NCBI GenBank assembly: GCA_003415625.1
Contig: PYIU01000005.1
Span: forward strand, 2,609,001-2,673,000
Origin: Aquanectria penicillioides
Taxonomy: Eukaryota; Ascomycota; Sordariomycetes; Hypocreales; Nectriaceae
Reading direction: 5' to 3'
Length of the DNA: 64,000 nt
In this document: one piece after another, positions 46,211 to 58,683 of the stretch
Layout: the number at the start of each line of letters is the position of its first letter
Numbering within the stretch: position 1 is the first letter of the stretch
Notes under the pieces: generated by a model
Seen by the model: only the letters and a program-made list of their open reading frames with translations
Database searches by the model: none
What the model was told of the DNA's origin: nothing
Position numbers and translations under genes: made by a program

Positions 46211-47060
46211 CGTTTGTCAGTCGGTATATTGTATACTTGTACGATTTTCGAGGGATCAGGAGTCAAGTTAAGGATGTGGTTAACTTTATCAATTGCAGTT
46301 CAACAAGGAAACGCCGTCAAGAATGTCTGGATATGATACCTCAAAGGTAAGTCTTCAAAATTTTGACAACCAATGGGCGATTGGAAGGCGGGACCAAAAA
46401 GGATTATTATGTAATACAACTTGTACCGTGCACCCCTCGGGGGTGAGAAGCTTTTTAGATTTCTCAAAGCTGAATAATAACTCCAGCAGGTCTTTTGATA
46501 CGCCCATTTCAGTGAAAATCATTGTCAATTTCACACGCGAATTTATTTTGTAGAGTGCCATAAGAAATGATGGGTATGAGATATCATTCTAGATCATTGT
46601 AGATAATCTGAGGCACACGTGACTGAGTCTTCACCTTCCACAGTGCCTCGTGACTTGGGATTCATCAGTGGTGCATCTGGACCAGTCGCCTAACCGCGCC
46701 CGAACTCGGCACACGAACGTAGTGGGACACCATGGCAGTCAAACGCACGCTATGACGGGCCTACGACGGATTGGCTTTGGCCCCAGGGTTTGGTCGACTG
46801 ACACCCCAGTCATTCATCTCTCCACAGATTTGTTTCTTTTTTTCATGCTCCCCCTCCCCTTCCATCTTGGACCATTTCCTGTCGCTCTTTTTTCATTGTC
46901 TCCATCTCACTCTCAAGACACACACCTGGTCAGGGCTCTCTATCTCTCTACGAGAAGCCTATCACACTTGGAATCTAGTGACTCACGTGCCTGCCTCTCA
47001 GCCAGCATCAAGCCAACCACTTCACACATCCCTCTCAACACGTGAGCATCAGTCCTGACC
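46211..47060. other. Divergent promoter region uS17m / EMG1
   Basis: 850 bp. The right part (46800-47050) is C/T-rich and is the likely EMG1 leader. No element is named. Confidence 0.5.
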
Positions 47061-47956
47061 ATGTCTTCTCCTGAACGTCGTACTGGAGTAAAACGACCTA
47101 GTATGTATTTCTTCCACAAATTGCTCCTACGCCCGAACTCTAATATCTCCTTGCCTCAGGGACGCAATCACTTCCTCCACCCGCGCTGCCACAACTTGTA
47201 GCTGAACAGAGCACGCCTATCCCCCCGACCGACAAGGATTCCCAACGCCTCATTGTGGTGTTGTCCAACGCGAGCCTCGAAACATACAAAGCATCTCATG
47301 GTGGTACCAGCCGCAATGGGATGCATCGTGAGGATAAGTATTCGTTGCTAAACAGTGACGAACACATTGGTGTAATGCGAAAGATGAACCGGGACATTAG
47401 TGATGCTAGGCCCGACATCACCCACCAGGTTTCAACTCTGGCTACCTGAGTTAGCATTCAACATGCTGACTGTTTCTAGTGTCTACTGACCTTACTGGAC
47501 TCTCCCATCAATAAGGCAGGCAAGCTTCAGATATACATCCATACGGCCAAGGGTGTCCTTATCGAAGTCTCGCCCTCGGTCCGTATCCCTCGAACTTTCA
47601 AACGCTTTGCTGGTCTCATGGTCCAATTGCTACACCGGCTCTCAATCCGCTCCACCAACTCAAATGAAAAGCTCCTACGGGTTATCCAGAAGCCCATCAC
47701 CGACCATCTCCCTCCTAACTGCCGCAAGGTGACGCTGAGTTTCGATGCGCCTCTAGTACGCGTTCGTGAGTGGGTTGAATCTGTCGAGCCCAAGGAAAGC
47801 ATCTGTGTCTTTGTCGGCGCGATGGCTAAGGGTGAGGATAATTTTGCGGACTCCCTTGTTGATGAGAAGATTTCTATCAGCAATTACTCGCTGTCTGCAA
47901 GTGTGGCCTGCAGCAAGTTTTGTCACGCGGCTGAGGATGTTTGGGACATTATGTAG
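47061..47956 (+). CDS. EMG1: EMG1/NEP1, 18S rRNA pseudouridine N1-methyltransferase
   Basis: SPOUT-fold methyltransferase that modifies the hypermodified pseudouridine of 18S rRNA and is needed for 40S assembly. Three exons: 47061-47100, 47160-47428 and 47480-47956 (introns 59 and 51 nt), 261 residues. Signatures: [88 protein letters not shown], and the cofactor knot [14 protein letters not shown] with [19 protein letters not shown]. Length and motifs are normal. Confidence 0.95.
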
Positions 47957-50900
47957 AGGAACCATGGGTGCGGGACAGCCGGAGCCCAGGAAATAAGAGA
48001 GCCGAAACCAAAGTCAAGGTCGCCTAGCGGCCATACAACATTGCCGCGGGCTGATCGGCATGGCAAAGACTTGGAAAAACCTGGGTTTACGCTGTCACTT
48101 GTTTTTACAACCAAAACATGATGCGTTCAACAACGGGTCCAAGACGGATTCCCAATATCGTCTTGATGGGTCATTTCAACCTGGTCCATTCTATTTCTTT
48201 TTCATTGCCCTTCCCATTTGATATGTGCCTCCTGTTTTCGTTTTGTTTTTTTTGTTTTTTTCTGTGTTGGTCAATTTCATGGTCTGGCCTCATGCAATTG
48301 CTGGGCACTCAACACAACTAACATCATAAACATCTATCACAACTAGGCGAGACTGACCAAGACAAATTACCAAGGCGGGATATACGTTTGAGAAGACTGC
48401 TCACCAATAACCCACGGGTTTTCGATAGCTGAGCACCTATCCTTAATCAAAGCCAGCGAAGGTCATGGCCAAGAGGGTACAGATGAATGTGAAGGAACAA
48501 AGAATGTACCAAATCAGGTTAGCATAGGTGATCATGCACATGTCACGCAGATCGAGGGGTACAATTATGAATCTTAGCTAAGAACAATTTAAACCCATAT
48601 CCCAACCCCAAGCGAGAGCAACCAGAATGACAAGTTGCGTCCTGCCTAGGTAGACAAACAGATGGGTTGTGTGACCATCTGTGGCCACATCTTTATTTTA
48701 CCAAAGGCTCAATGAATAAGCAGACGGTAGAATAGTGCCTCGGAGATCACCAACAGTACTGCTACTACTACGACAGATAATTTTATTGGGCGGGATAGGC
48801 TAAAGTATTCCGTTCTTAATTGTCACGGCAGAGTTCAAACTACGCAGTCTCATGCAGGTAGCCAAGATAGAGGGCCAACACAGAAAGTGAGCTCAAAGGG
48901 CAAACAAGATGTGAGCAATGTCTCTCCAGCAAGCCGCGCCACTCGGCATTCATATTCCACGAAATGCGGAATCACAACAAACTCTGATTCGCACGTACCA
49001 CGCAAGGCAGTGCGGTGGGAAAGTTGTGGAAATCTAATGGCTGGGAACTACGTAACCATGAGCCCGTGGGTAGCCTGGGGTGGGTCGGTGTGGAGGACAG
49101 CAACGAAGCTGGTGGAACGAGCCGGCCAGCTCTGGGCCAGCCTTTGAGCCCGACGTGGCACGAATCGATAGAGTGGGCGGGGAACAGCGCATTCGCATAG
49201 GTAGGTAGGTAGTTAATAATATGTATTGTTGTCATTATTCCTTATGAAAAGGCAAGCGCAGGTACATGGATGCTCTGGCAGACACACAAAGCTGGGCTGC
49301 GTAAGATTGAGTTTGCGTCCAACGGGATGAGGCAAGAGGGAGGGAGAGACACATGAAGAGTCTAAGTGCTACAGGTTCTTTATTTCCCTAAACATGGAGG
49401 ATGGACGAAGCGAGTGGTCCGTTTGCAGTGAGGGAATTCCTCCCGTAGATAGGCGATCCTGGCTGGGCCCAGAGGGGTTGTCCTCAGGTTTGGCCGCCAT
49501 CCAATACGCTCCTTCACCGTTGTCCCGAAGCTCCAGGTACAGAATATCACTTGTTGCAGATTTCAATCTATGTCGCAGAGGCGGTGGGGGGAAATTGTTC
49601 ATAGCAGTAGGCAACTCATAGCAATCTATTTATATAGGAACAAAAGCACAGTCAACACCCAGGATAGATGTCTTCAACACTACCCAGAAAGCCAAAAATG
49701 CCGAGAGCTCAGTGTGTTGGCAGGGCGGGACGGGTTGCAAATCTCCCGCCATAAAGGGTGAGGAGGTACCCCATCAAAGGTGCACCTGTAACTTACTGGA
49801 AAGAGGTGCCAAGGTGGTGCATGCCGCTCCCAAAATAGCCAATAGGTTGTTAGGCTTGGTGACGGCTGGTGGGGGCAAAGGTACTACCAGCTTGTCCCCT
49901 CACACTGCTTCCATGCCTATAGTAGATGTGCTGTACGACACGATGAGATACCATGGCACATATCTGTCTCCAATGAGCACAGTGAACTAGCCGGCGACGC
50001 GTTAGCACGAGCGTATACATTCTACATTAGCCCTCCTTAAAGTGCACAGTTTCTACACGGACCCTCATCCATTCCACTCCTGTCATGTGCCTGCTCCAAC
50101 TGATAATGGTCTCCCCATCGTGATTCGATATCAGAAAGCCAGCAGGTAACGTGATGTGATGCATGACTCTAACCCAAGGGAGGGGCTGGCTGCATAGAAT
50201 CGTAGCACCAGAAGAGGGGTCACAGCATCGCAGGACGGCTCCGGGAGACCGCAGCTCAATGTGCTTGGGATCCTTAATTATAGAGAAATGATCGAAGGTA
50301 CGGTTGACCAAAACCAAAGGAGAAATATACACATATCAGATACCTCGGTAGGATGCGAGGGAAGTCGGGCCAAACGGGACTAATTAGACAGTGAGGCTAG
50401 TGCCCTGGGTGGAGATAGTTCGAAGATGATGAGCAGGCAACTCCCGTAGTTATGTTTGAGCTTTCTTACTGCTGCTCGTTTTGTTTGTTTTGTCGCTCTT
50501 CTCGACTGTCCAGTTTATTATGAGGAAGCAAGCCCCGCAGGAGCTCGCTTTCCCGCCCGTAATTCAAGCACATCCCCACTTAAAGGCTGGCCGGTTTCTT
50601 CCCTACACTCATCATGAACTCATTGGTCCTCTAATGCTGTCTCAACGTTGCATCTCGACGTATGGCTAATGTTCGCACCATCAAATACCAAGAAGCATGG
50701 ACTGGAATCAACGGTCAGCCTATTCCATCCGTTCCTTACCTTGGTAGGCGGACAGTACCAAATGCACTTGATCGGCATATTTGCTCAGGGAGGCCAGACA
50801 GAGTCCAACAATGGGACTTGAACCTTTATTAGGCCCCGCACAACTCCACCAATTCAACTCGACTATCCACTAACCAACCGCCACAAACCACGCGACGCCA

Positions 50901-51478
50901 GCAGCAGCCACAGGTCACATCTCCAAATTCGGCCAGACCTGGCGCCCCAGATCGTGAGGGTACTTGGGCAAGGGGGTGCGAAAAAGAAACGCGAGCGCTA
51001 GTTCCATAAGACAAGGTGCGTTGCACTCAACTTGCAGTTACATACATCTCTCTCGTCACACTCGCTCATCGCCAATCGTCAATTCTCCCCCTCCCTCCCC
51101 CCACCACCAGAACCGCTCTTTCACCCTCCTTCTCAATTTTCCTCGTCGTACTTCCTTCCCTCCCCTCTCTCTACCCATGCCTCTTGTGCCCATTCTTTTC
51201 TTGTTCCTGCATCTTCTCGACCGCCTCACTCAACACTCACACATTTCCCTCTCTGTCTCTTGTTCAATCCACAACCCTTCCCTCTCTCTCCTCTACGCCC
51301 TTCACCGTCTATTTACTTAGTCCGCTTTCCTCGCGGCCCTATCCCCAATCGGTCATCCAACGATTCTCCGCCTCTAACCCCAGTGCTTTCCAAAACGGTT
51401 TTCAAGGCTTCATCAAACAAATCAAGGCGTCTAAGTTGGCAGCAGTGCTCACAGCTCCACGGGCGTGTTTAGGACACC
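47957..51478. other. 3.5-kb intergenic region
   Basis: EMG1 3' flank, then mixed DNA. A CCTAGGTAGG string lies at 48645 and TAGG tandem units at 49198-49213. From 51,030 the + strand is very C/T-rich, the likely leader of the VOC gene. A minus-strand open segment at about 48449-48584 ends in a hydrophobic peptide but could not be built into a gene. Confidence 0.45.
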
Positions 51479-53520
51479 ATGGTGCTGCCATACCTCGAAG
51501 TGTCGCACCTAGCATCATCGTCCTCATTTTATTCGAACATCCTTCAACCTCTCGGGTTGCGCTATCTTGCCACCAGCCGCGAACATTCCTCCTCGGTCGG
51601 CACTGTCACGTACGGCTTCCCAGCCCAAGGCCGTGGCGAGTCTCTACCCATCTTACAAATCCGCGAGGCTTCCCACCCCTTTGAGCCTCTTAGATTCTCG
51701 TTCATCGTCTTTGCTGCTGCCTCTCCAGCCGCTATTTCCGAATTCTATGAGTGTGCCCTGTCAGCAAATCCGTGGTTACGTTTGCAAGCCGAGGGTGACA
51801 GCTTCCCAAACCATTCAAGTGGGCCCAGCCCAAGGCATCGTTTAGGCATCGAGGGCGGTGTATCTCCAGGCCGAGCCACAATTAGAGATCTTGATGGCAA
51901 TACTATTCAAGTTATCTGTGCTCCTCCAAATGCTCAACAGGATGTAGGCCACGTCCTGGAGTGGAATTTCGACCTCGCCTCTTGCTCCAAGCATTCCCGA
52001 ACTCGTTCCCAGTCACATCCTCTTCCGTCCTCCGCTTCTTCATCAACATCCTCTCACGCCCAATCCCAAGCTCACTTTCAACCTCACTCCCTTTCTCAAG
52101 GTTCAAATCGTTCTGCCCATCCTGGTTACGGATCTACGGCACCCCCTACGATGTCTCAGAGAGCGCCTAGCCATGTTGAAGAAGATCCAGAACATTTTGA
52201 TGAGCCGGCTATTTCTCCTCGTCAAAGCTCAAGCAATAATGGGCTGAGTACCAGCAGTGTCGTTGGTGCTTTACTTAGCGTTGCGGCTGGCGCCGCTGCG
52301 GGAGCTGCTCTAACCTACAGCATGGTCAACAAGGAACGCGATCGCAAACCACGTCACGATTTGGAACCGCCTATCCTACCACGGCGTTCCACCTTCCCCG
52401 AAAAGTCGCCCCCTAGTCATCACAACCCTCGACACGATGATCGTGTCCCAGCCTACCCCGAGTACCCAACCAAAACTCTTCCTTACCGGCCAGCAAGAGC
52501 TTATGATCCTCCGGCTCTCCCAGCGCCTTTGTCTTACCCAGAAGAGTTCCCTTTTCGACACCAAGCCTATCGAGAAGAATACAACCCCCGAGGTTAACAT
52601 ATCCGGAGGAGTACGCTCCAAGAAAGCTCTCTTTTCCAGATGACTATACCCCAAGAAGGTTGCCCTACGATGAGGACGAGGATGGTGATGAGTGGCCTTC
52701 TCGAAACAATTCCCGCCGTTCTGTGCAGTACATAACCGAGGACCCTCTCCTTGGAGACACGAGGAGCACGGCTACAAGAAGCGCTGCCCGGGATGCTGCC
52801 AAAAGTACAACAGCTAAGAGCACATCTGCCAAAAACACCACGAGGAGCTTGGCCAAAAGTACCACAAGGAGTGTAGCGAAAAGTACTACGAGGAGTCGAC
52901 GCCCCGATGAAATTGAGGAGACTCGCAGCCGTCATTCGTCTAGACATAGTCGTGCCTCTGGTCGCAGCCGCAGCGAGGCACCTCCCCCCCGAGCCTCACA
53001 CGTCGTGGCTGAGGCTGAGCAACGCAGCCTTGTTGGATCCCGTCAGAGTATTAGTGCGAAGTCGACACATTCTCATACCCGGTCCCAGCGCCCTCCTCAC
53101 GACCATGACCGTGATACTTATTTCTCCGCTCGATCTCGTCGATCCTCCGTGGTTCGTCATCCACCCCCGCCCGAAGTCGAGACGGAAATTATGGAAGCAC
53201 CCGAAGTGCCAGAGGTACCCGTATACGATGATTATGGAGACTCTCCACATATTCCCCAAGGACCAGAACTCGTGATAAAGAATCGAGACGGTAGCAAATT
53301 CAGTGTAACACGACTTTCGAGTGGTGGCGAACCCCCAATCATTATGAGTCACCCAGGCAGGGCTCCCAGTCATGTCTCAGCCCGGAATGTTACCCTTCCT
53401 ATGAGTGGTGTAGGTAGCAGCCGTGCTGATTGGGATGACGATATGATGAGTATTGCTCCCAGTGATAGCATTAGCTGCGTGGGGAGCAAAACTAGCAGAC
53501 GAAGCCGACGAGTGAAGTAA
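51479..53520 (+). CDS. VOC (glyoxalase-fold) protein with long Ser/Arg-rich tail (apparent frameshift or short intron)
   Basis: Residues 1-150 form a vicinal-oxygen-chelate-like domain (LEVSHLASSSSFYSNILQPLG, RFSFIVFAAASPAAISEFYE, RATIRDLDGNTIQVICAPP). A Ser/His/Gln-rich linker, a small-residue hydrophobic segment (about 258-283, VVGALLSVAAGAAAGAAL, possibly a membrane anchor) and Pro/Tyr/Arg-rich repeats follow. The frame closes at 52595-52597 just after EEYNPRG, but the next frame continues the same repeat (YPEEYAPRKLSFPDDYTPRR) to 53520. A missing base near 52592-52594 explains this (680 residues). Alternatively a 47-nt GT-AG intron (52594-52640) also restores frame (664 residues). The distal part has TTRS/AKST repeats and a basic C-terminus. 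Catalytic function is unknown; metal ligands were not confirmed. Confidence 0.72.
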
Positions 53521-54725
53521 GACTGAGAAGGTATCGGTAATCTGCAATCAGCAATTCGAGACCAAGGCGGCGACACGCAGATCCACGCATGAAAGCGACA
53601 TGATTCTCAATCTCAACCCCCACACCAAGGATCATTCGGGTTGAATTGTACATGAAACGAGGCAGCCGCTCTACAGACAACGATGCATGAAACCTCGACA
53701 CAAATTGAAAGTTCATATTGATTCTTGGCTCGAAGGCGTCTTGGCTTGGGTTTTCAAGTTTTCATGAGCAGGGCAAAGCTCCAAGGGAGAAGTACAGGTT
53801 TTGGGAGGCTCTGGGCCTCAGGTTATCTGCATGAGAAGCGTGAGGAAAGCTGCAAATGCCCATTACAAGCATATTATACCATACCAATCTACCGACACCT
53901 ACGCATACTTGGACAAGAACGAATATATGTTGCAAGGGAAAGTGAGGAAATGAAATAAATAAGAGAGAGGGAAAAAACTGAAAGAAACCCCATTATACAT
54001 AAATACATATATAGATAGAGTTGGAGGCCAGCGTGTTGGGTTGAAAGGCGCGGGCGGGGAATCGATTTGTTGGACACTTGTGACAACCTCTCCCACTTCA
54101 TTCAAATTCGGGAAAGAATCAGGTCTAGCGAAGAACCCGTGGGCACTTTGCGATCAAATGATTATGTCCCACAGTGTGACGTGGTAAACAATTGCAACGG
54201 ATGGGAATGGTCAGTATGTGTGGGGCATACGAGGGGTCAACATCAATTCCACTGGTCATGGCCCGCCAAAAAGGCCCCGAGACCAGAGATCCCACCTAAG
54301 TTAGTCTACCACATCTCGCGCTGAACACAGGGGGCCTTTCTTCGGCGCCTTGAGAGGGATTTTTAGGACTGGCAAGGGTGGGGATGTGGTCCAATAGGAG
54401 GAGGAGCCAATTACTAAACCAAACACAGTGACTGACTACGCACCGCTATCGTTCTGTCCGATGCGTGACACTTACACAAACTCCGATCCTCGGCCTCAGC
54501 CACGATTCCTTGACTCCTCGCTTCCTGTCACACCTCCAAGATTTCATGCATCCAACCAAGCACTGCCTTAGCAACATTTCCACCATTGGAAGACTACCCG
54601 ACATCCCCTTCGCTGCCTCGCATTTTCTCCTTTCTTCATAGTCATACATTGTCTTCTCAAGGTACTTCACTGCACCACATAAGTCTCACCCTTCTCGTCG
54701 ACACTCTTGACAAGGAATCAAAACT
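53521..54725. other. Intergenic region upstream of cystathionine gamma-synthase
   Basis: The VOC gene 3' flank, then promoter. It contains TGACTC-like strings (ACTCCTC, TTGACTCC near 54508) that could relate to general amino-acid control, but none is certain. Confidence 0.4.
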
Positions 54726-56643
54726 ATGCCGGGCTTCGATCTCGGCGAATCAATCCCCCCCGATACAGCCCATGTGAGCAAAACCATAACCTCCTCTACC
54801 ACCAATTTATTTTTGCTAATTCTCTAGTTTCTAGGCTGTGAGTGTCTCTCTGCCAACATGGAAGTCCAATGTCGGCTACGAAGAAGGAGAGGAATGGGTT
54901 GTCGGTCGAATGACTACAGGTTATCCTCGGTGAGCTTCCTCTAGCATATCCCATGCTTTTTCCAAATCCAATTAACTTTCCTCTAGATTCTTCGTGCATA
55001 AGAGTATCGATGTCTTTGCAAAGGATATCATCTCTCACCATGGCCAATCAGGCCAGCAAGCCATGCTCTTTCCTACCTCCAAGGTAGCAAAAAGATGTCT
55101 TGACTTCATCTGCAAGCGTGTTTCTCCAGAACTCTCTGGTCAAATCGACACGATCGACTTTGTTCTTGATACCTCCAAGGACCTTTCAACCCTCCTGAGG
55201 AAATTGGCACCCACCATCTCTGCCGTTGTGTTTCCAGACCATGTCTTCCCCATCGCCAAACAGTATTGGCAGCATACCGGCGATGGAACCTCCAGTCGCC
55301 GCGCAGAATTTTGCCATGGTTTATTCAAGGATGAGCTTCTCATCCCTATCCTTGGCACTCACACTACCCAAGAGAGTGCAGGGAGACCCTTCCGAGGCCC
55401 TAGGCGTTATCAGCGCCAAAGTTCCATTGATGGCATTCCCCCACTTAACTCCCGCACCTCCCCGCCTAACGATCTTGAAGAGTCGCTTGAAAGTTCCCAG
55501 TTTCTCGAAGAACGTTTCGGTAGAAACCTCAATCTCTCCATGGTCGAGCGCGCCAAGTCAGCCATCCGGAGACGTATCGCCGGCGCTCTTGCTCATGAAA
55601 TCGATCTAAACAACGGGCCTCTCCCTTCCATGACAGGCAATACCCGCGGGATTCAAGATCTAGAAGAAGGCGACGTTTATCTCTATCCGTGTGGTATGAA
55701 TGCCATATTTAATGCTCATAGAGCCCTCCTTCAGGCGCGGCAGCCAAGGCAAAGTATCAATTTTGGCTTCCCATATGTCGACACATTGAAGATTCTACAA
55801 AAGTTCGGCCCAGGTTGTCTGTTCTATGGCCACTCGTCAGCTGATGATTTGAATGACCTTGAGACCAGGCTCAAAAATGGCGAACGCTTCCTTGCCCTCT
55901 TCTGCGAGTTTCCTGGGAACCCCCTTCTGACCTGCCCAGACCTTACGCACATCCGAAAACTTGCCGACGAATTTGACTTCGCCATTGTGGTTGACGAAAC
56001 GATTGGCACGTTTGCAAATATCAATGTTTTGCAAGTCGCCGATATTGTCGTAAGCAGTCTTACAAAGATTTTCTCCGGAGATTCAAATGTCATGGGTGGC
56101 AGCGCCATCCTCAACCCGGAGAGCAAATACTACAAGGACCTAAAGGCGACCATGGCTGAAGATTACGAGGATACATACTGGCCCGAAGACGTCATCTTCA
56201 TGGAAAGAAACAGCCGTGACTTTCAATCCCGTGTAGAACGTATCAACACGAATTCAGAGGCTATCTGCGAGGTGCTGCGAGCTCACCCTCTCGTGAAACA
56301 GGTGTACTATCCGAAGTATAATGCGACTAAGCCAAATTATGATGCCTGCCGTCTACCTAGCGGAGGCTACGGAGGGTTGCTTTCTGTGGTATTCAACCTC
56401 AAAGAGCAAGCCCAGGCATTTTACGATGCCATGGACATTGCCAAAGGACCAAGTTTAGGAACCAACTTCACGCTATGCTCGCCCTATGCCCTCCTCGCCC
56501 ACTACCAGGAACTCCCATGGGCCGCCCAGTTTGGCGTGGACCCTGACCTTGTCCGTGTCAGTGTCGGTCTCGAGGAGACGAACGACTTAGAAGACACGTT
56601 TCGAAAGGCGTTGAGGGCTGCCGAAGAGGCGTCGCGTTGTTGA
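54726..56643 (+). CDS. Cystathionine gamma-synthase (met-7 type)
   Basis: PLP enzyme joining an activated homoserine with cysteine to make cystathionine in the trans-sulfuration route to methionine. Three exons: 54726-54773, 54835-54929 and 54987-56643, 1800 nt, 599 residues. This is the long fungal form (bacterial MetB is about 390). The N-terminal third ([33 protein letters not shown]) precedes the Cys/Met-metabolism PLP domain: [66 protein letters not shown] with the PLP lysine at 408, and [18 protein letters not shown]. The C-terminal [17 protein letters not shown] is normal. Acceptor 54833-54834 was chosen over an earlier TAG because it keeps the frame. Confidence 0.92.
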
Positions 56644-56956
56644 GGCGGTCACACGGTGCGGCAGGGCATCCCACGCGTGCCGATTGTCTCTAGCTTCGCT
56701 CCGTCTAGGTGGTTTTAATCGGGTTTCCTGTTCATCGAAATATTGTCTTTGTAGCCCAGATTAGCTATTACATGGAGGCTTGCTGTGTTGACTATTATCA
56801 GATTAAGAGACCCGAAAGCAACATACTCGAGGACTTACGTATTCTTTGTAATTTCTTCCCGGTGTGCGACAAGCCCGCCTATCGTTTGTGACACGAAGCG
56901 AAAAAAAAAAAAAAAAATTCACCAGCACTCTGGTGTGTCTCCGTGGCTTCCCCAGC
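56644..56956. other. Convergent spacer
   Basis: 313 bp between two convergent stops, with an A-run near 56901-56917. Nothing else is seen. Confidence 0.5.
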
Positions 56957-58683
56957 TCACATCACTATACAGTCTTTGTGAACATACCCAGGACCATAAT
57001 CCTCAATACCACGCTCGATGTCGTTTGCGCGCTGCTTTTCCTTGGCTTCTTTGGGGAAATATTTTTTCAAGTATTTAGTCAACTCATAGTCCAAATTTTC
57101 TTCAATAAGATGTCAGTATGACAAAAAAAAAACAGTCAGGGTATTATTATTCACTCCGGTGGAAAAACTCACCCGTAGAAGCCCTCATCACCACATCAGC
57201 CCGACACAAGGGGCAGTGCTTCTCTTTCCGACGCTGTATCTTGATTACACACCGGATGCAAAAGACATGTTGACAATCGAGCCGGATAGGCAGGTATGCA
57301 AGAGAGAAGCAGACTGGGCACAGATAGTCATTCAATTGGGGCACAACAGACACCAACTCCCGGGACATCTGAGCACAGACGTCACGGGAAATGTCCCCGG
57401 CAAGGAGCTTGTTAGAGTGAATAGCGGTTGGGAAAGCCTTGGAGATGCCAAAAGATGTTCGCTTGTCGAACTCTACCGAAGTTAGGTTAGTGCCTTTGCG
57501 AGATGAGGTCAAAGTCCTCGGGCGAGATTGGTACGATTACTCACTCTTGAGTATTTTAGTTACAGCAAGCTTGTTGAGTTCCTGGAACTGCAAGTTCTTA
57601 AGTAAAGAAGCATTCAAGCTCATGAATCGGGAAAAGGCGGCGCGGCTCTCGACCAGTTTGAAATCCTTCGCCAGGCCACGATTTTCGACTTGATCTTGGA
57701 ACCATTTGAGTTTATTCAGAGCAACTTGGCTTGATCGCGCACCATGATCATTTTCATGCGTAGCAAAGAAAACCTCAGCATCGAGATAGAGCTCAAAAAT
57801 GTTTCGCCATCGTGCCAGGTCAGTCTTCGAAAATCGTGAGGGTTTGGCAACCTGGGCAACTTCGTTCCCTAGGTCCACGATCTCAGTCTTCATTCTCCCC
57901 TCCTCCTCGGCTTGCAAGGCGTCCAGATTGTTGACATCACTCTGGAGCAGTTCGAAAAACTCTCCATCGAAAACAAGGGGACCTCAATTGTTTCATATGT
58001 GCCATCAGTTAGCGAGTTGGGGCTTTCTAGCGCAGGTAGAAGCCCAGACATTATGCCAGGTTCACATTGCTGTAGCGGTATGTTGACGGAGGTGGAAGAT
58101 AACTTTGTTGAATTAGCTTGCTGAGAAGGCTGAGGAGCAAGTTCGAAATCAGGAGAGGAAGTATGGCCTTCAGCTGGAGAATTAGAAGTGTGGTTCCAAT
58201 GGTCTTGGGTGATGCTAGTGGCGATCTTGTTGAGGAATTCTTTAGATGTAGATGATAGAGAGGCATCAATCGGAACGCCGTCTTGCATGTGGACATTGAC
58301 GGTCAGTTTGGGCCGCAAGAGATTTGTGTCCGAGGCAGCTAAATTAGAGGGGAAGACGATACATTAGTGCATGTTTTGGTTTTATCAGATCACAGGACCC
58401 GTAGCAACTTTACCATTCAGCTTATACTGCAGGGCGACTGGTGAATTGTTTTGGGGGTCCAGAAGGGAACGAAGCGTTTCAGCATCGAGGCCGAGATCTC
58501 GCAATTCGCGCTCGATCTTCTTGAGACATTTCTTGAGCTGGCTATAGGGAATGGCATGGTTGACCCAATGAGGAGGAAAGTCTGAGCACGAGGCGTCATT
58601 CCAGCAGCACATATAAAAGAACGAAATTGGCACGACTAACCCTGGGTTGCCAGAGACTCCTTGAAGCCGTGAGCAAACTTCAT
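56957..58683 (-). CDS. SPX-RING E3 ubiquitin ligase (apparent frameshift)
   Basis: Predicted E3 ligase with a phosphate/inositol-pyrophosphate-sensing SPX domain. Exons on the minus strand: 58641-58683, 58414-58581, 57545-58338, 57173-57472 and 56957-57099. SPX motifs are MKFAHGFKESLATQ, HAIPYSQLKKCLKKIE, ALQAEEEGRMKTEI and ARWRNIFELYLDAEVF, with the last helix KILKKFDKRTSF. A C3HC4 RING follows (YLCPVCFSLAYLPIRLDCQH, FCIRC, CPLCRADVV). The last exon encodes LDYELTKYLKKYFPKEAKEK and a short tail. An A4 on + at 57970-57973 seems one short, separating EVPLF from DGEFFELLQSDVNNLDAL. With a base restored the exons total 1449 nt (482 residues). The fission yeast Pqr1 type has this architecture. 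Confidence 0.87.

Noticed and set aside
48449..48584. Minus-strand open segment ending in a hydrophobic peptide (LIWYILCSFTFICTLLAMTF)
   Set aside because: It resembles the last exon of a small membrane protein, but no start codon, upstream exon or family match could be found. A chance AT/T-rich frame is equally likely.
50813..50835. tRNA B-box-like GGGACTTGAACC (minus strand)
   Set aside because: The flanking bases do not form a T-stem, and no A box, anticodon arm or acceptor stem could be placed.
53492..54105. Short minus-strand frames rich in Leu/Ser/Tyr after the VOC gene
   Set aside because: AT-rich 3' flank; no start context, introns or family resemblance.
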